34,092 nt of DNA from Burkholderiales bacterium (GTDB lineage: Bacteria > Pseudomonadota > Gammaproteobacteria > Burkholderiales > Casimicrobiaceae). The stretch spans positions 1-34,092 of the forward strand of contig JAICXH010000023.1 in NCBI GenBank assembly GCA_025981645.1. The letters are read 5' to 3'. Within the stretch, counting starts at the first letter, position 1; every line of letters starts with the position of its first letter. Below are positions 1 through 7,329 of this stretch, in pieces. The position numbers and the translations under genes were made by a program. The notes beneath the pieces were generated by a model, which saw only the letters and a list, made by a program, of their open reading frames with translations, searched no databases and was not told the DNA's origin.

Positions 1-885
1 GGCACCGGCGGCGGTGCCGACCAGATGTCGCGCTTCATTCAGGGCGTCGTATCGAAGCATCACCTGATGAAGGAACCGATCATCGTCGTCAACGAGTCGG
101 GGGGGGCCGGGGCGCAGGGCTTTCTCGACGTCAAGAGCTCGAAAGGTGATCCCGAGAAGCTCATCATCACGCTCTCCAACCTGTTCACGACGCCGATGGC
201 GACCGGCGTCCCGTTCAGCTACAAGGACTTCACCCCGGTCGCGATGCTCGCCCTCGACGAGTTCGTGCTGTGGGTGAACGCCGACACGCCGTACAAGACC
301 GCGATGGAGTACATCGACGCGGTCAAGAAAGCGCCCGGCAAGTTCAAGATGGGCGGCACCGGGTCGAAGCAGGAAGACCAGATCGTCACCGCCGAGATCG
401 AGCAAAAGACCGGAGCCAAGTTCACCTACCTCCCGTTCAAGGGCGGTGGCACGGTCGCCGTACAGCTCGTCGGTGGGCACATCGACTCGTCGGTGAACAA
501 TCCGATCGAGGCGGTCGCGCAGTGGCGCGCCGGCAAGCTGCGCCCGTTGTGCGTGTTCGACTCGCAGCGGATGCCGTACACGGCGAAGGTCACGGCAACG
601 ATGTCGTGGCACGACATTCCGACCTGCAAGGAGTCGGGTCTGCCCGTCGAGTACCTGATGCTGCGCGGCTTCTTCCTGCCACCCGGAGTCCCGCAGGATG
701 CCGTCAACTTCTACGTCGATCTGTTCAAGAAGGTGCGCGAGACACCGGACTGGAAGGAATTCACCGAGCAGGCGGCATTCAACCAGTCGTTCATGACGGG
801 TCCCGAGTTCGCGACGTGGCTCGCGAACGCCGAAACGATGCACCATGACCTGATGGAGAAGGCAGGCTTCCTCGCCAAGAAATAG
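1..885 (+). CDS. tctC: TctC-type tricarboxylate-binding protein (5' truncated)
   Basis: Periplasmic solute-binding subunit of a tripartite tricarboxylate transporter (TTT family), which captures a carboxylate and hands it to the TctA/TctB membrane pair. The reading frame is open from base 1, so the signal peptide and the first part of the N-terminal lobe lie outside the window; 294 residues are visible, close to a full mature protein. Family features seen are the early NESGGAGAQGF segment, the central KMGGTGSKQEDQI and FKGGGTVAVQLVGGHID segments, and a C-terminal helical end typical of Bug/TctC proteins. It is followed in the same direction by tctB and tctA, which fixes the assignment. The actual ligand cannot be read from sequence; citrate-like acids are the family default, but the neighbouring oxalate and malonate genes make a shorter dicarboxylate possible (inference). 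Confidence 0.93.
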   Translation, partial: GTGGGADQMSRFIQGVVSKHHLMKEPIIVVNESGGAGAQGFLDVKSSKGDPEKLIITLSNLFTTPMATGVPFSYKDFTPVAMLALDEFVLWVNADTPYKTAMEYIDAVKKAPGKFKMGGTGSKQEDQIVTAEIEQKTGAKFTYLPFKGGGTVAVQLVGGHIDSSVNNPIEAVAQWRAGKLRPLCVFDSQRMPYTAKVTATMSWHDIPTCKESGLPVEYLMLRGFFLPPGVPQDAVNFYVDLFKKVRETPDWKEFTEQAAFNQSFMTGPEFATWLANAETMHHDLMEKAGFLAKK

Positions 886-906
886 CGCGGGACGCGCGCC
901 GCGTCA

Positions 907-925
907 CCGGCCCGTGACGGGCCGG
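907..925 (+). other. Intercistronic stem-loop between tctC and tctB
   Basis: Perfect 8-bp inverted repeat CCGGCCCG / CGGGCCGG with a 3-nt loop, 22 bases after the tctC stop and before the tctB ribosome-binding site. There is no T-tract, so a complete terminator is unlikely. Such hairpins commonly protect the upstream binding-protein mRNA or attenuate read-through, which would give more binding protein than membrane subunits (inference). Confidence 0.55.
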
Positions 926-960
926 CGGCGCGGCGATTTCGATCGGCCAGGAGGAAGCCC

Positions 961-1482
961 GTGGACGAAGACGTCAAGGACGGCGAGCATCGCTCGCTCA
1001 TCTCGGTGCGCGCGGCGGAGATCGTCGTCGCAATCGTTGTGCTGCTGTTCGGCTCGACCTTCATGGTCAGCAGCTACAAGCTCGGTTTCCGCTGGGGAAT
1101 CGAGGGGCCGCAGTCGGGGTTCTTCCCGTTCTACGTCAGCCTGATCATCGTCGTCTCGAGCCTGTTCATCCTCGTTGGCGCAATGCGGATGCGCGGGCCG
1201 AAAGGACGGGCATCGTTCGTCGAGCGCGGCCAGATGGTCCAGGTGCTGAAGGTGCTGATCCCGGCGGCGATCTACGTGCTCGGGATCCAGCTGATCGGCA
1301 TCTACGTTTCGTCGATCATCTACATCGTCGGCTTCATGCGCTGGGTCGGACGCTATCCGTGGTGGAAGAGCGCGCTGATCGGCGTCGCGATCGTCGTCAC
1401 CTTCTTCTTCATGTTCGAAGTCTGGTTCCAGGTTCCGCTCTACAAGGGCCGTTGGGACCTCACGTCGTGGACCGGGTATTGA
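961..1482 (+). CDS. tctB: TctB small membrane subunit of tricarboxylate transporter
   Basis: Small integral membrane subunit of the TTT transporter; it pairs with TctA in the inner membrane. The product is 173 residues, normal for the family. A cytoplasmic N-terminus is followed by hydrophobic segments at about residues 20-40, 60-80, 98-122 and 138-160, giving the usual four-helix layout. The GTG start at 961 is chosen because an AGGAGG ribosome-binding site lies at 949-956 and the first hydrophobic helix follows directly. It sits 75 bases after tctC and 38 bases before tctA, so the three genes form one operon. TctB proteins are poorly conserved, so the call rests on size, topology and position as much as on residues. 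Confidence 0.9.
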   Translation: MDEDVKDGEHRSLISVRAAEIVVAIVVLLFGSTFMVSSYKLGFRWGIEGPQSGFFPFYVSLIIVVSSLFILVGAMRMRGPKGRASFVERGQMVQVLKVLIPAAIYVLGIQLIGIYVSSIIYIVGFMRWVGRYPWWKSALIGVAIVVTFFFMFEVWFQVPLYKGRWDLTSWTGY

Positions 1483-1520
1483 ACGAAGCGCTCGTGACCG
1501 CACCCCATCAGGAGTGACGC

Positions 1521-3050
1521 GTGACTGATCTTGGCTACCTGTTCCACGGATTCGCCGTCGCACTGACGCCGTTCAACCTCGGGCTGATGCTGCTCGGCAT
1601 CATCCTCGGCGTGATCATCGGCGTGCTACCCGGCCTCGGTGCGGCCAACGGGATCGCGATCCTGCTGCCGCTGACGTTCACGATGCCGCCGACGTCGGCG
1701 ATCATCATGCTGTCATGCATCTACTGGGGGGCGTTGTTCGGCGGGGCGATCGCATCGATCCTGTTCAACATCCCCGGCGAGCCGTGGTCGGTCGCGACGA
1801 CCTTCGAGGGCTACCCGCTCGCGCAGCAGGGCCGCGCGGGCGAGGCGCTGACGACGTCGTTCACGTCGTCGTTCGTCGGCGCCTTCGTCGCCGTCGTGAT
1901 GATCACCTTTCTCGCTCCGCTGATCGCTCGCTTCGCGCTGCAGTTCGGGCCGCCCGAGTACTTCTCGGTCTACCTGCTGACGTTCTGTAGTTTCGTCGGT
2001 ATGGGCAAGGGGTCGCCCGCCAAGATCCTCGCGTCGATGATGATCGGTTTTGCGCTTTCGGCGGTCGGCATCGACATCGTGACGGGTGGCCTGCGGCTCA
2101 CCTTCGGCTTCACGAGTCTCCTGAAAGGCTTCGACTTCCTGATCGCGGTGATCGGCCTGTTCGGCATCGGCGAGATCCTCCTCTCGATGGAGGAAGGACT
2201 GTCGTTCAAGGGCAGCACCGCGCGGATCAATCCAAAGATCGTGTTCGAGACGTGGCGCAAACTGCCGCGCTACTGGCTGACGTTCATCCGCAGCACGATC
2301 ATCGGCTGCTGGATGGGCATCACGCCCGGAGGCGCGACGCCGGCGTCGTTCATGAGCTACGGCGCCGCCAAGAAGTTCTCGAAGGACGGCGACAAGTTCG
2401 GCACCGGCGTCGTCGAGGGGCTGGTGGCACCGGAGACCGCCGCACATGCGGCGGGTACGAGCGCGTTGCTGCCGATGATCACGCTCGGCATCCCGGGCTC
2501 GCCGACGGCTGCGGTGCTCCTCGGCGGCCTCCTCATCTGGGGCCTGCAGCCGGGCCCGCTGCTGTTCCAGGAGAAGCCCGACTTCGTCTGGGGTCTGATC
2601 GCCAGCATGTACCTTGGCAACGTCGCCGGACTGATCGTCGTGCTGAGCCTCGTGCCGCTCTTCGCCAGCATCCTGCTGATTCCGTTCTCGATCATCGCCC
2701 CGGTGATCGTCGTCATCTGCGCGATCGGCGCCTTCACGGTCAACAACTCGATGCACGACATCTGGTTCATGATCGGCTTCGGAGTAGTCGGCTACGCGTT
2801 CAAGAAACTCAGCTATCCGCTTGCGCCGATGGTGCTGGCGCTGGTCCTCGGCAACAACGCCGAGGACTCGTTCCGGCAGGCGATGCTGATGTCGGGCGGA
2901 AGCCTGTCGATCCTGTGGTCGAACTGGCTGGTCGGCAGCATCTCGACGCTCTCGGTCGTCATGCTGTTCTGGCCGCTGATCTCGCAGGGCATTCGCATGC
3001 TGATCCCGTCGAAGCGCGACAAGCTCGCGAGCGAGCAGCCGGTCGATTAG
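1521..3050 (+). CDS. tctA: TctA large membrane subunit of tricarboxylate transporter
   Basis: Large permease subunit of the TTT family, which carries the solute across the inner membrane with the binding protein and TctB. The 509-residue length matches the family (about 500). The N-terminus shows the typical glycine-rich GVLPGLGAANGIAILLPLTF signature at about residues 36-55, then many hydrophobic helices; the second half repeats a related signature around ITPGGATPASFMSYGAAK (about 263-280) and LGIPGSPTAAVLLGGL (about 322-337). The GTG start at 1521 follows a CAGGAG ribosome-binding site. The gene ends the tct operon; the next gene begins 186 bases later behind its own promoter candidate. Confidence 0.96.
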   Translation: MTDLGYLFHGFAVALTPFNLGLMLLGIILGVIIGVLPGLGAANGIAILLPLTFTMPPTSAIIMLSCIYWGALFGGAIASILFNIPGEPWSVATTFEGYPLAQQGRAGEALTTSFTSSFVGAFVAVVMITFLAPLIARFALQFGPPEYFSVYLLTFCSFVGMGKGSPAKILASMMIGFALSAVGIDIVTGGLRLTFGFTSLLKGFDFLIAVIGLFGIGEILLSMEEGLSFKGSTARINPKIVFETWRKLPRYWLTFIRSTIIGCWMGITPGGATPASFMSYGAAKKFSKDGDKFGTGVVEGLVAPETAAHAAGTSALLPMITLGIPGSPTAAVLLGGLLIWGLQPGPLLFQEKPDFVWGLIASMYLGNVAGLIVVLSLVPLFASILLIPFSIIAPVIVVICAIGAFTVNNSMHDIWFMIGFGVVGYAFKKLSYPLAPMVLALVLGNNAEDSFRQAMLMSGGSLSILWSNWLVGSISTLSVVMLFWPLISQGIRMLIPSKRDKLASEQPVD

Positions 3051-3145
3051 CGGCGCGGGCGGCCAACGCGAACTTCCGCACTTCGCGCAGCGATCGCAAG
3101 CGACGTTGCGGTACGCCATCGTCACGGGCGATCTTGAGACCGATC

Positions 3146-3175
3146 TTGACACTCCCGAGGCGCCGAGACTACGCT
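3146..3175 (+). promoter_or_regulatory. Candidate sigma70 promoter for the lipoprotein gene
   Basis: A consensus TTGACA at 3146-3151 is followed, after 18 bases, by TACGCT at 3170-3175. The -35 box is perfect, the -10 weak. It would start transcription about 55 bases before the lipoprotein start codon. Confidence 0.45.
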
Positions 3176-3236
3176 TGATTCGCTGATCGTTGTCGCGTAC
3201 TGCGCACCCGCCGCCGAAGCTGCGGAGAAGGACACC

Positions 3237-3890
3237 ATGAAACCGACGTTGTCGTTTGCCGCGTTCGCATCGGCGCTCCTGGTCGCGGCGTGCAGCTCGC
3301 TCGGTTCATCGGGATCGGGCGCGCAGGGTGCCAATCAGACGCAGTGGAAGGAAGTCACCCGGCTCGAGGGCGGGCAATTCGTGACCTACCGCGTGCCGGT
3401 GAATCAGCAGGTCAACAACAATGTCAACTTTCATTCGTTCGATGCAAGCGCGACGCCGGCGCAGTCGGGCTCGACGTCGGCCGGCAGCGCAGCGCAGGCG
3501 GGCCGTGCCACCACGGCGCCGGGAGTCGACACGTCGAAGACGCCGCCGCTCCTTCCGACAGTCGGCAGCAGCGGCGATGTCACGCCGCTCTTCGGTGCGT
3601 CGGTGGCCGCGGCGGGCAACGCCGGCGCTGCAGCGGGCAACGCCGGCATCGCAGCAGGCAGCAGCCCTGCCGCTGCGGTCGGAAGCGCTGCGGCGCCCCG
3701 GCCGAATCTCTCGGGGGAAGCCGAGACGACGCTCGGCCAGGCGGAAATCGCCGTGCGTGACGCGCAGAGCCGCTACGAGACTGCGAAAGCCGCACTCAAC
3801 CGCGCACACCACGCGGCTGCGACTGGCGACAGCGTCGTCGTGATCGAATTCGCCCGCAGCGCGATCACCCTCGCCCAACCCGGGCACTGA
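3237..3890 (+). CDS. Alanine/glycine-rich lipoprotein, function unknown
   Basis: Predicted outer-membrane or periplasmic lipoprotein of 217 residues. It begins with a lysine-containing signal sequence and a lipobox ending LVAAC, so the mature protein would start at Cys19. An N-terminal region (about 35-68) looks folded; residues about 70-155 are low-complexity Ala/Gly/Ser/Thr with a repeated AAGNAG unit encoded by a 15-bp DNA repeat (3612-3626 and 3633-3647). The last 55 residues are a predicted helical segment (QAEIAVRDAQSRYETAKAAL) like the helical repeats of DUF4398-type lipoproteins, although I cannot confirm that family. An AGAAGGA ribosome-binding site precedes ATG 3237. Neighbours give no clear functional hint. 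Confidence 0.75.
   Translation: MKPTLSFAAFASALLVAACSSLGSSGSGAQGANQTQWKEVTRLEGGQFVTYRVPVNQQVNNNVNFHSFDASATPAQSGSTSAGSAAQAGRATTAPGVDTSKTPPLLPTVGSSGDVTPLFGASVAAAGNAGAAAGNAGIAAGSSPAAAVGSAAAPRPNLSGEAETTLGQAEIAVRDAQSRYETAKAALNRAHHAAATGDSVVVIEFARSAITLAQPGH
3612..3647 (+). repeat. 15-bp direct repeat inside lipoprotein gene
   Basis: GCGGGCAACGCCGGC occurs at 3612-3626 and 3633-3647, a 21-base period that keeps the frame and encodes the repeated AAGNAG-like peptide. It marks the flexible linker and may vary in copy number between strains. Confidence 0.7.
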
Positions 3891-3911
3891 TTCACGCCCC
3901 TCCCGAGGATC

Positions 3912-3930
3912 GAGCCCGAACCGCGGGCTC
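3912..3930 (+). other. Stem-loop after the lipoprotein gene
   Basis: Inverted repeat GAGCCCG / CGGGCTC with a 5-nt loop, 21 bases after the lipoprotein stop. A second hairpin, CCCGGCT / AGCCGGG, lies at 4003-4021. Neither has a T-tract, so they are weak or factor-dependent terminator candidates separating the lipoprotein gene from the promoter at 4088. Confidence 0.4.
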
Positions 3931-4063
3931 CGGGAGCGGTTCCTTCGAGCCTCTCCGGGCACTACCGCGCCCCTGATTCGGGACGTTGGCCCGTACCCCG
4001 AGCCCGGCTTCGTGAGCCGGGTAGTCCCCTCGTTGCGAATACGTCACACGGCTGCGAAACAGC

Positions 4064-4086
4064 TACGAAATACTCGTACGAAATAC
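4064..4086 (+). promoter_or_regulatory. Direct-repeat operator candidate upstream of the -35 box
   Basis: TACGAAATAC is repeated exactly at 4064-4073 and 4077-4086, 13 bases apart, ending one base before the -35 hexamer. Degenerate relatives (TGCGAATAC at 4034-4042 and TGCGAAAC at 4053-4060) lie further upstream. The location suits an activator that contacts RNA polymerase, or a repressor. No regulator gene is present in the window to pair with it. Confidence 0.5.
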
Positions 4087-4087
4087 A

Positions 4088-4116
4088 TTGACACGTCTTG
4101 ATATATCACATACCTT
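4088..4116 (+). promoter_or_regulatory. Sigma70 promoter of the beta-propeller/porin/OxlT operon
   Basis: Perfect -35 TTGACA at 4088-4093, a 17-base spacer and -10 TACCTT at 4111-4116, inside an AT-rich island that contrasts with the GC-rich surroundings. Transcription should begin near 4123. The rest of the 509-base gap between genes (3891-4399) holds the hairpins, the repeat operator and the short upstream ORF. Confidence 0.7.
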
Positions 4117-4202
4117 ATTTCCAATACTGATCCGGAGTGACCGCGTCGGCACGAAATCGACGTCGGCCTCTGGAGCCGCAGATCCCTAAGGAGGAAGGCG
4201 CC

Positions 4203-4310
4203 ATGCAGCACGTGCCCGACGGCAGTCGCAGCGATCGTTGCGCGCCGCGCGTGCGTTTGTGCGCCCCCGCGTCCGTTCGGACCTCCAATTTCGCATCACC
4301 CGTTGCCTGA
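4203..4310 (+). CDS. Short upstream ORF, possible leader peptide (35 aa)
   Basis: A 35-codon frame begins at ATG 4203 behind an almost ideal ribosome-binding site (AAGGAGG at 4190-4196) and stops at 4310, 89 bases before the beta-propeller start. It lies about 80 bases downstream of the predicted transcription start. The peptide is basic with two Cys and a run rich in Arg, and has no signal sequence. I do not recognise a family. The strong initiation signal and position suggest a translated leader that could regulate the downstream genes by translational coupling or attenuation (inference). It could also be a non-functional frame in the untranslated leader. Confidence 0.45.
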   Translation: MQHVPDGSRSDRCAPRVRLCAPASVRTSNFASPVA

Positions 4311-4399
4311 TGGACCAGCGTTCTGAACGCGCTTCACCGTTGCCGCTTGGCGCACATACCGCAGTGACCGACCAACAACGCAGCATGGGGGCTCCTCGC

Positions 4400-5500
4400 A
4401 TGAAATCGAAACACAAGCTACTGATCGTCGTGATGGCGGCTGCGGCGCTCGCCGGAATGTCCGCTACCGGCCAGGCCGCGGAATGGAAGCTGATCAAGAC
4501 CATCCAGGTACCCGGTCACCCGATCAACGTGGTCGACTTCAGCACGCTCGATCAGGAGAACGGACTGATGTACGTGTCCGACCGCTCGAACCGCGGCGTC
4601 GACGTCTTCGACACCAACAACGATACATTCGTGCGTCGGTACGGCGGCTTCCGCGGCGTCTGGCAGAAGCCCGAGCACTCGGGCCCGAACATCGCCATCC
4701 GCGAGGACGACGTGATGTGGGTGACCGATGCCCCGAGCAACGTCAAGGCCCTCGACATCAAGAGCGGCAAGATCCTCGACACCTTCGACTGCAAGGGAGG
4801 CGACGCGCGTATCGACGGCGCCGCGTTCGACCCCAAGGATCACGTGGTGATGGGCGAATCGGCCGACAGCACGATCCCGTACCTTTGCTGGATCGACACG
4901 AAGAGCATGAAGATCGTGCAGAACGAGAAGTGGATGCGCGAAGCGACCGCGGGCCTCGAAGGGTCGCAATGGGATTCGCGCACCGACCTGATCTACCTGG
5001 CGCTCCCCGAGGTGCGCCACGGTCCCGGCGCGATCTACGCCTTCGATCCTAAGACCCGCCAGGTCGTGAAGACGTATCCGCTGCCCGCGGGAGACAACTG
5101 CGAGGCGGGCGGCATCGCGCTCAACATGGAGCAGGACGAAATTCTCGTCGGCTGCGACACGAAGGATTACACCGACATCGTGAGCCTCAAGGACGGGCAC
5201 GTCGACCAAACCGGCATCCTCGGCGGGACCGACCAGGTCGCGTACGACCCGGGCACGCACATGTACTTCCTCGGCTCGCGCAGGGGCTCGAAGGGATCGG
5301 TGCTCGGCGTGATCGACGCGCGTACGCACAAGCTCGTCGCGGCCCCCGAGACGGCGCCGAAGACGCACGCGGTCGCCGTGAACGAGCACAACCATCACGT
5401 CTACCTGCCGATGGAGTCGAACTCGAAGCCGTTCGACAACAACCCGGCGAAGGGGCTCTCGTGCACGCACGGATGCATCGGTGTCTACGCCTACGAGTGA
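4400..5500 (+). CDS. Secreted YncE-like beta-propeller protein
   Basis: Predicted periplasmic seven-bladed beta-propeller of 366 residues, resembling YncE/SMP-30-like repeat proteins. A Sec signal (MKSKHK then a hydrophobic run ending GQAA) is cut near residue 24. Repeated blade motifs of the type LMYVSDRSNRGVDVFD, MWVTDAPSNVKALD, GAIYAFDPKTRQVVKTYPLP and GVIDARTHKLV occur about every 45 residues. Cysteine pairs are present, including CTHGC close to the C-terminus. The start at ATG 4400 is chosen because it begins the signal peptide; an in-frame ATG at 4385 is possible. The gene is the first large one after the 4088 promoter, followed by a DcaP porin and an OxlT-type exchanger, so a sensing or ligand-delivery role for the same substrate is possible. 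Function is not known from sequence. Confidence 0.85.
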   Translation: MKSKHKLLIVVMAAAALAGMSATGQAAEWKLIKTIQVPGHPINVVDFSTLDQENGLMYVSDRSNRGVDVFDTNNDTFVRRYGGFRGVWQKPEHSGPNIAIREDDVMWVTDAPSNVKALDIKSGKILDTFDCKGGDARIDGAAFDPKDHVVMGESADSTIPYLCWIDTKSMKIVQNEKWMREATAGLEGSQWDSRTDLIYLALPEVRHGPGAIYAFDPKTRQVVKTYPLPAGDNCEAGGIALNMEQDEILVGCDTKDYTDIVSLKDGHVDQTGILGGTDQVAYDPGTHMYFLGSRRGSKGSVLGVIDARTHKLVAAPETAPKTHAVAVNEHNHHVYLPMESNSKPFDNNPAKGLSCTHGCIGVYAYE

Positions 5501-5596
5501 TCGAGCTGTGCCTCGGCGGCAACCGCGGTTCGAACCAACGATTCGCGTGAACGCAAGTACGCGCAATTGCCACACACCCAGGAGAGGAGTCGAGCA

Positions 5597-7096
5597 ATGA
5601 GCACCAGGCACAAGCTCACGATGCTGGCGGGTATGACGTCGGTCGCGCTGTTGCCGCTGTCGGCGGTGACGCCCGCGGCCGCGCAGACGGCGCCCGATAT
5701 GCAGAAGCTGCAGGACGAGATCAAGGTCCTGCAGCAGCAGATCCAGGATCTGCAGTCGCAGGTCAACGACGCGCAGGCGACCGCGGACGATCTGAAGAAG
5801 ACGGGCGGCCCGTCGAACAAGGATCACCCGGGTTTCTGGAAGATTCCCGGAACCGAGACGTGGATGACGGTCGCCGGGCACATCAAGCTCGACGCGATCT
5901 ACGACCGCAAGCAGTCGGTGGGTCCGCAGACCGACTTCTCGGCGATCCCGATGGAAGGCGCGCCCGGCACCGATCGGACCGGCAACTTCCAGGCGAACGC
6001 GAAGCAGAGCTACCTCTACATCGAGACGCACACGCCGACACCGTACGGCGACCTGATGTCGCACCTTTCGACCGACTTCTATCTGTCGACCCAGGGCAAC
6101 ACCAACATCTCGAACTCGTACGCGATGCGCCTTCGCAACGCCTACGCGTCCCTCGGCGAGTGGACTTTCGGGCAGGACTGGACGGCGTTCCAGGACACGG
6201 CGGCGGGACCGAACGCGCTCGACTTCAACGGTCCGGCAGGGCAGGTATTCCTCCGCCAGCCGCAATTGCGCTGGACCCACGTCGTCAAGGGCGAAGGCAA
6301 CGCGCAGAACCAGTTCATCGTCTCGGTGGAGAACCCGACCGGCGACTACTTCAGCCCGGCCGGCCTCTATAACGGCAACACGACGAACGTCGACCAGGAT
6401 GGACAGACCGCCGACCCAGGCGGTTGCTCGGTCGGTCGCGTGACGCCGTGCCAGAACGGTCCGAGCCAGCTCGCGCGCGTTCCCGATCTGATCGGGCGTT
6501 GGGAGCACGACGACGACTTCGGCCACGTCTCGGTGCAGGCGGTGGCGCGCAATATCGCGGTCAATACCGGCGTCATCGGCGTTCCCGCCGACCAGCAGGT
6601 GAAGACCGACAAGTGGGGCTACGGGCTCGGCGTTTCGGCCGTCGTCAACATGAACACGGTCAATCCGATGCTCGGCGCCGACCAGGTCTACTTCTCGTTC
6701 CAGGGCGGCCCCGGAATCGGTCGCTACCTGCAGGATTTGCTCTTCAACGGCGCGATCCTGAACGACAACACGCACCAGCTCGACCTGATGACTTCGATGG
6801 GCGGCTTCATCTCGTACGAGCACTTCTGGCCGGGTGACGACTGGGAGACCAATCTCATCTACGGCTGGGAGAAGACCGACCTGAAGGACGTCGACCAGCT
6901 CGTCGCCGACGGAGCGCAGCTCACCAAGCAGTCGCAGTCGGTGCACCTCAACCTGATCTGGCACCCGGTGCCGAACACGAGCTTCGGTGTCGAGACGAGC
7001 TGGGGCAAGCGGCAGGTCGGCGGCTTCATTCCGCCGGGCCAGCAGGACCACGGCACGATGGAGCGTTATCAGTTCACCGGGGTCTACAACTTCTGA
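5597..7096 (+). CDS. DcaP-type trimeric outer-membrane porin
   Basis: Outer-membrane channel of 499 residues. A signal peptide ends PAAAAQ near residue 30. A short coiled coil follows (about residues 35-70, heptads in MQKLQDEIKVLQQQIQDL), a hallmark of DcaP-like porins, where it forms the periplasmic trimer stalk. The rest is a barrel with many alternating aromatic strands and a C-terminal aromatic residue (ending YNF), as needed for barrel insertion. Known DcaP proteins take up dicarboxylates and other anionic solutes, fitting the transporter downstream. The ATG at 5597 is used because a GGAGAGGAG ribosome-binding site lies just before it and the signal peptide begins there. It lies 96 bases after the beta-propeller gene and 233 before the exchanger. 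Confidence 0.88.
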   Translation: MSTRHKLTMLAGMTSVALLPLSAVTPAAAQTAPDMQKLQDEIKVLQQQIQDLQSQVNDAQATADDLKKTGGPSNKDHPGFWKIPGTETWMTVAGHIKLDAIYDRKQSVGPQTDFSAIPMEGAPGTDRTGNFQANAKQSYLYIETHTPTPYGDLMSHLSTDFYLSTQGNTNISNSYAMRLRNAYASLGEWTFGQDWTAFQDTAAGPNALDFNGPAGQVFLRQPQLRWTHVVKGEGNAQNQFIVSVENPTGDYFSPAGLYNGNTTNVDQDGQTADPGGCSVGRVTPCQNGPSQLARVPDLIGRWEHDDDFGHVSVQAVARNIAVNTGVIGVPADQQVKTDKWGYGLGVSAVVNMNTVNPMLGADQVYFSFQGGPGIGRYLQDLLFNGAILNDNTHQLDLMTSMGGFISYEHFWPGDDWETNLIYGWEKTDLKDVDQLVADGAQLTKQSQSVHLNLIWHPVPNTSFGVETSWGKRQVGGFIPPGQQDHGTMERYQFTGVYNF

Positions 7097-7110
7097 GATC
7101 GTGTGACGAG

Positions 7111-7146
7111 GCGCGCGCGATCGGGCACCGGCCCGGTCGCGCGCGC
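7111..7146 (+). other. Long GC-rich hairpin after the porin gene
   Basis: A 15-bp stem, 7111-7125 against 7132-7146, with one G-T wobble and a 6-nt loop, 14 bases after the porin stop. No T-tract follows. It may protect the porin message or reduce read-through into the exchanger. No other feature was seen in the 233-base gap to 7330 except the ribosome-binding site. Confidence 0.5.
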
Positions 7147-7329
7147 GGGCCCCGCGATCCGGACAGGACGCGAGCAGCGCGACGAATACCCTGCAATGCC
7201 GCACTCGAACGAACGCGCGGAAGACGCGTCGCGCGTGCGGCCCGAACCTTGGCCTGACGTCCCGGACGACCTGACCTTCCCCCACCCACGGTCGCAAGGT
7301 CGCCCCGGCATCTCCTGGAGGCAAACGAA

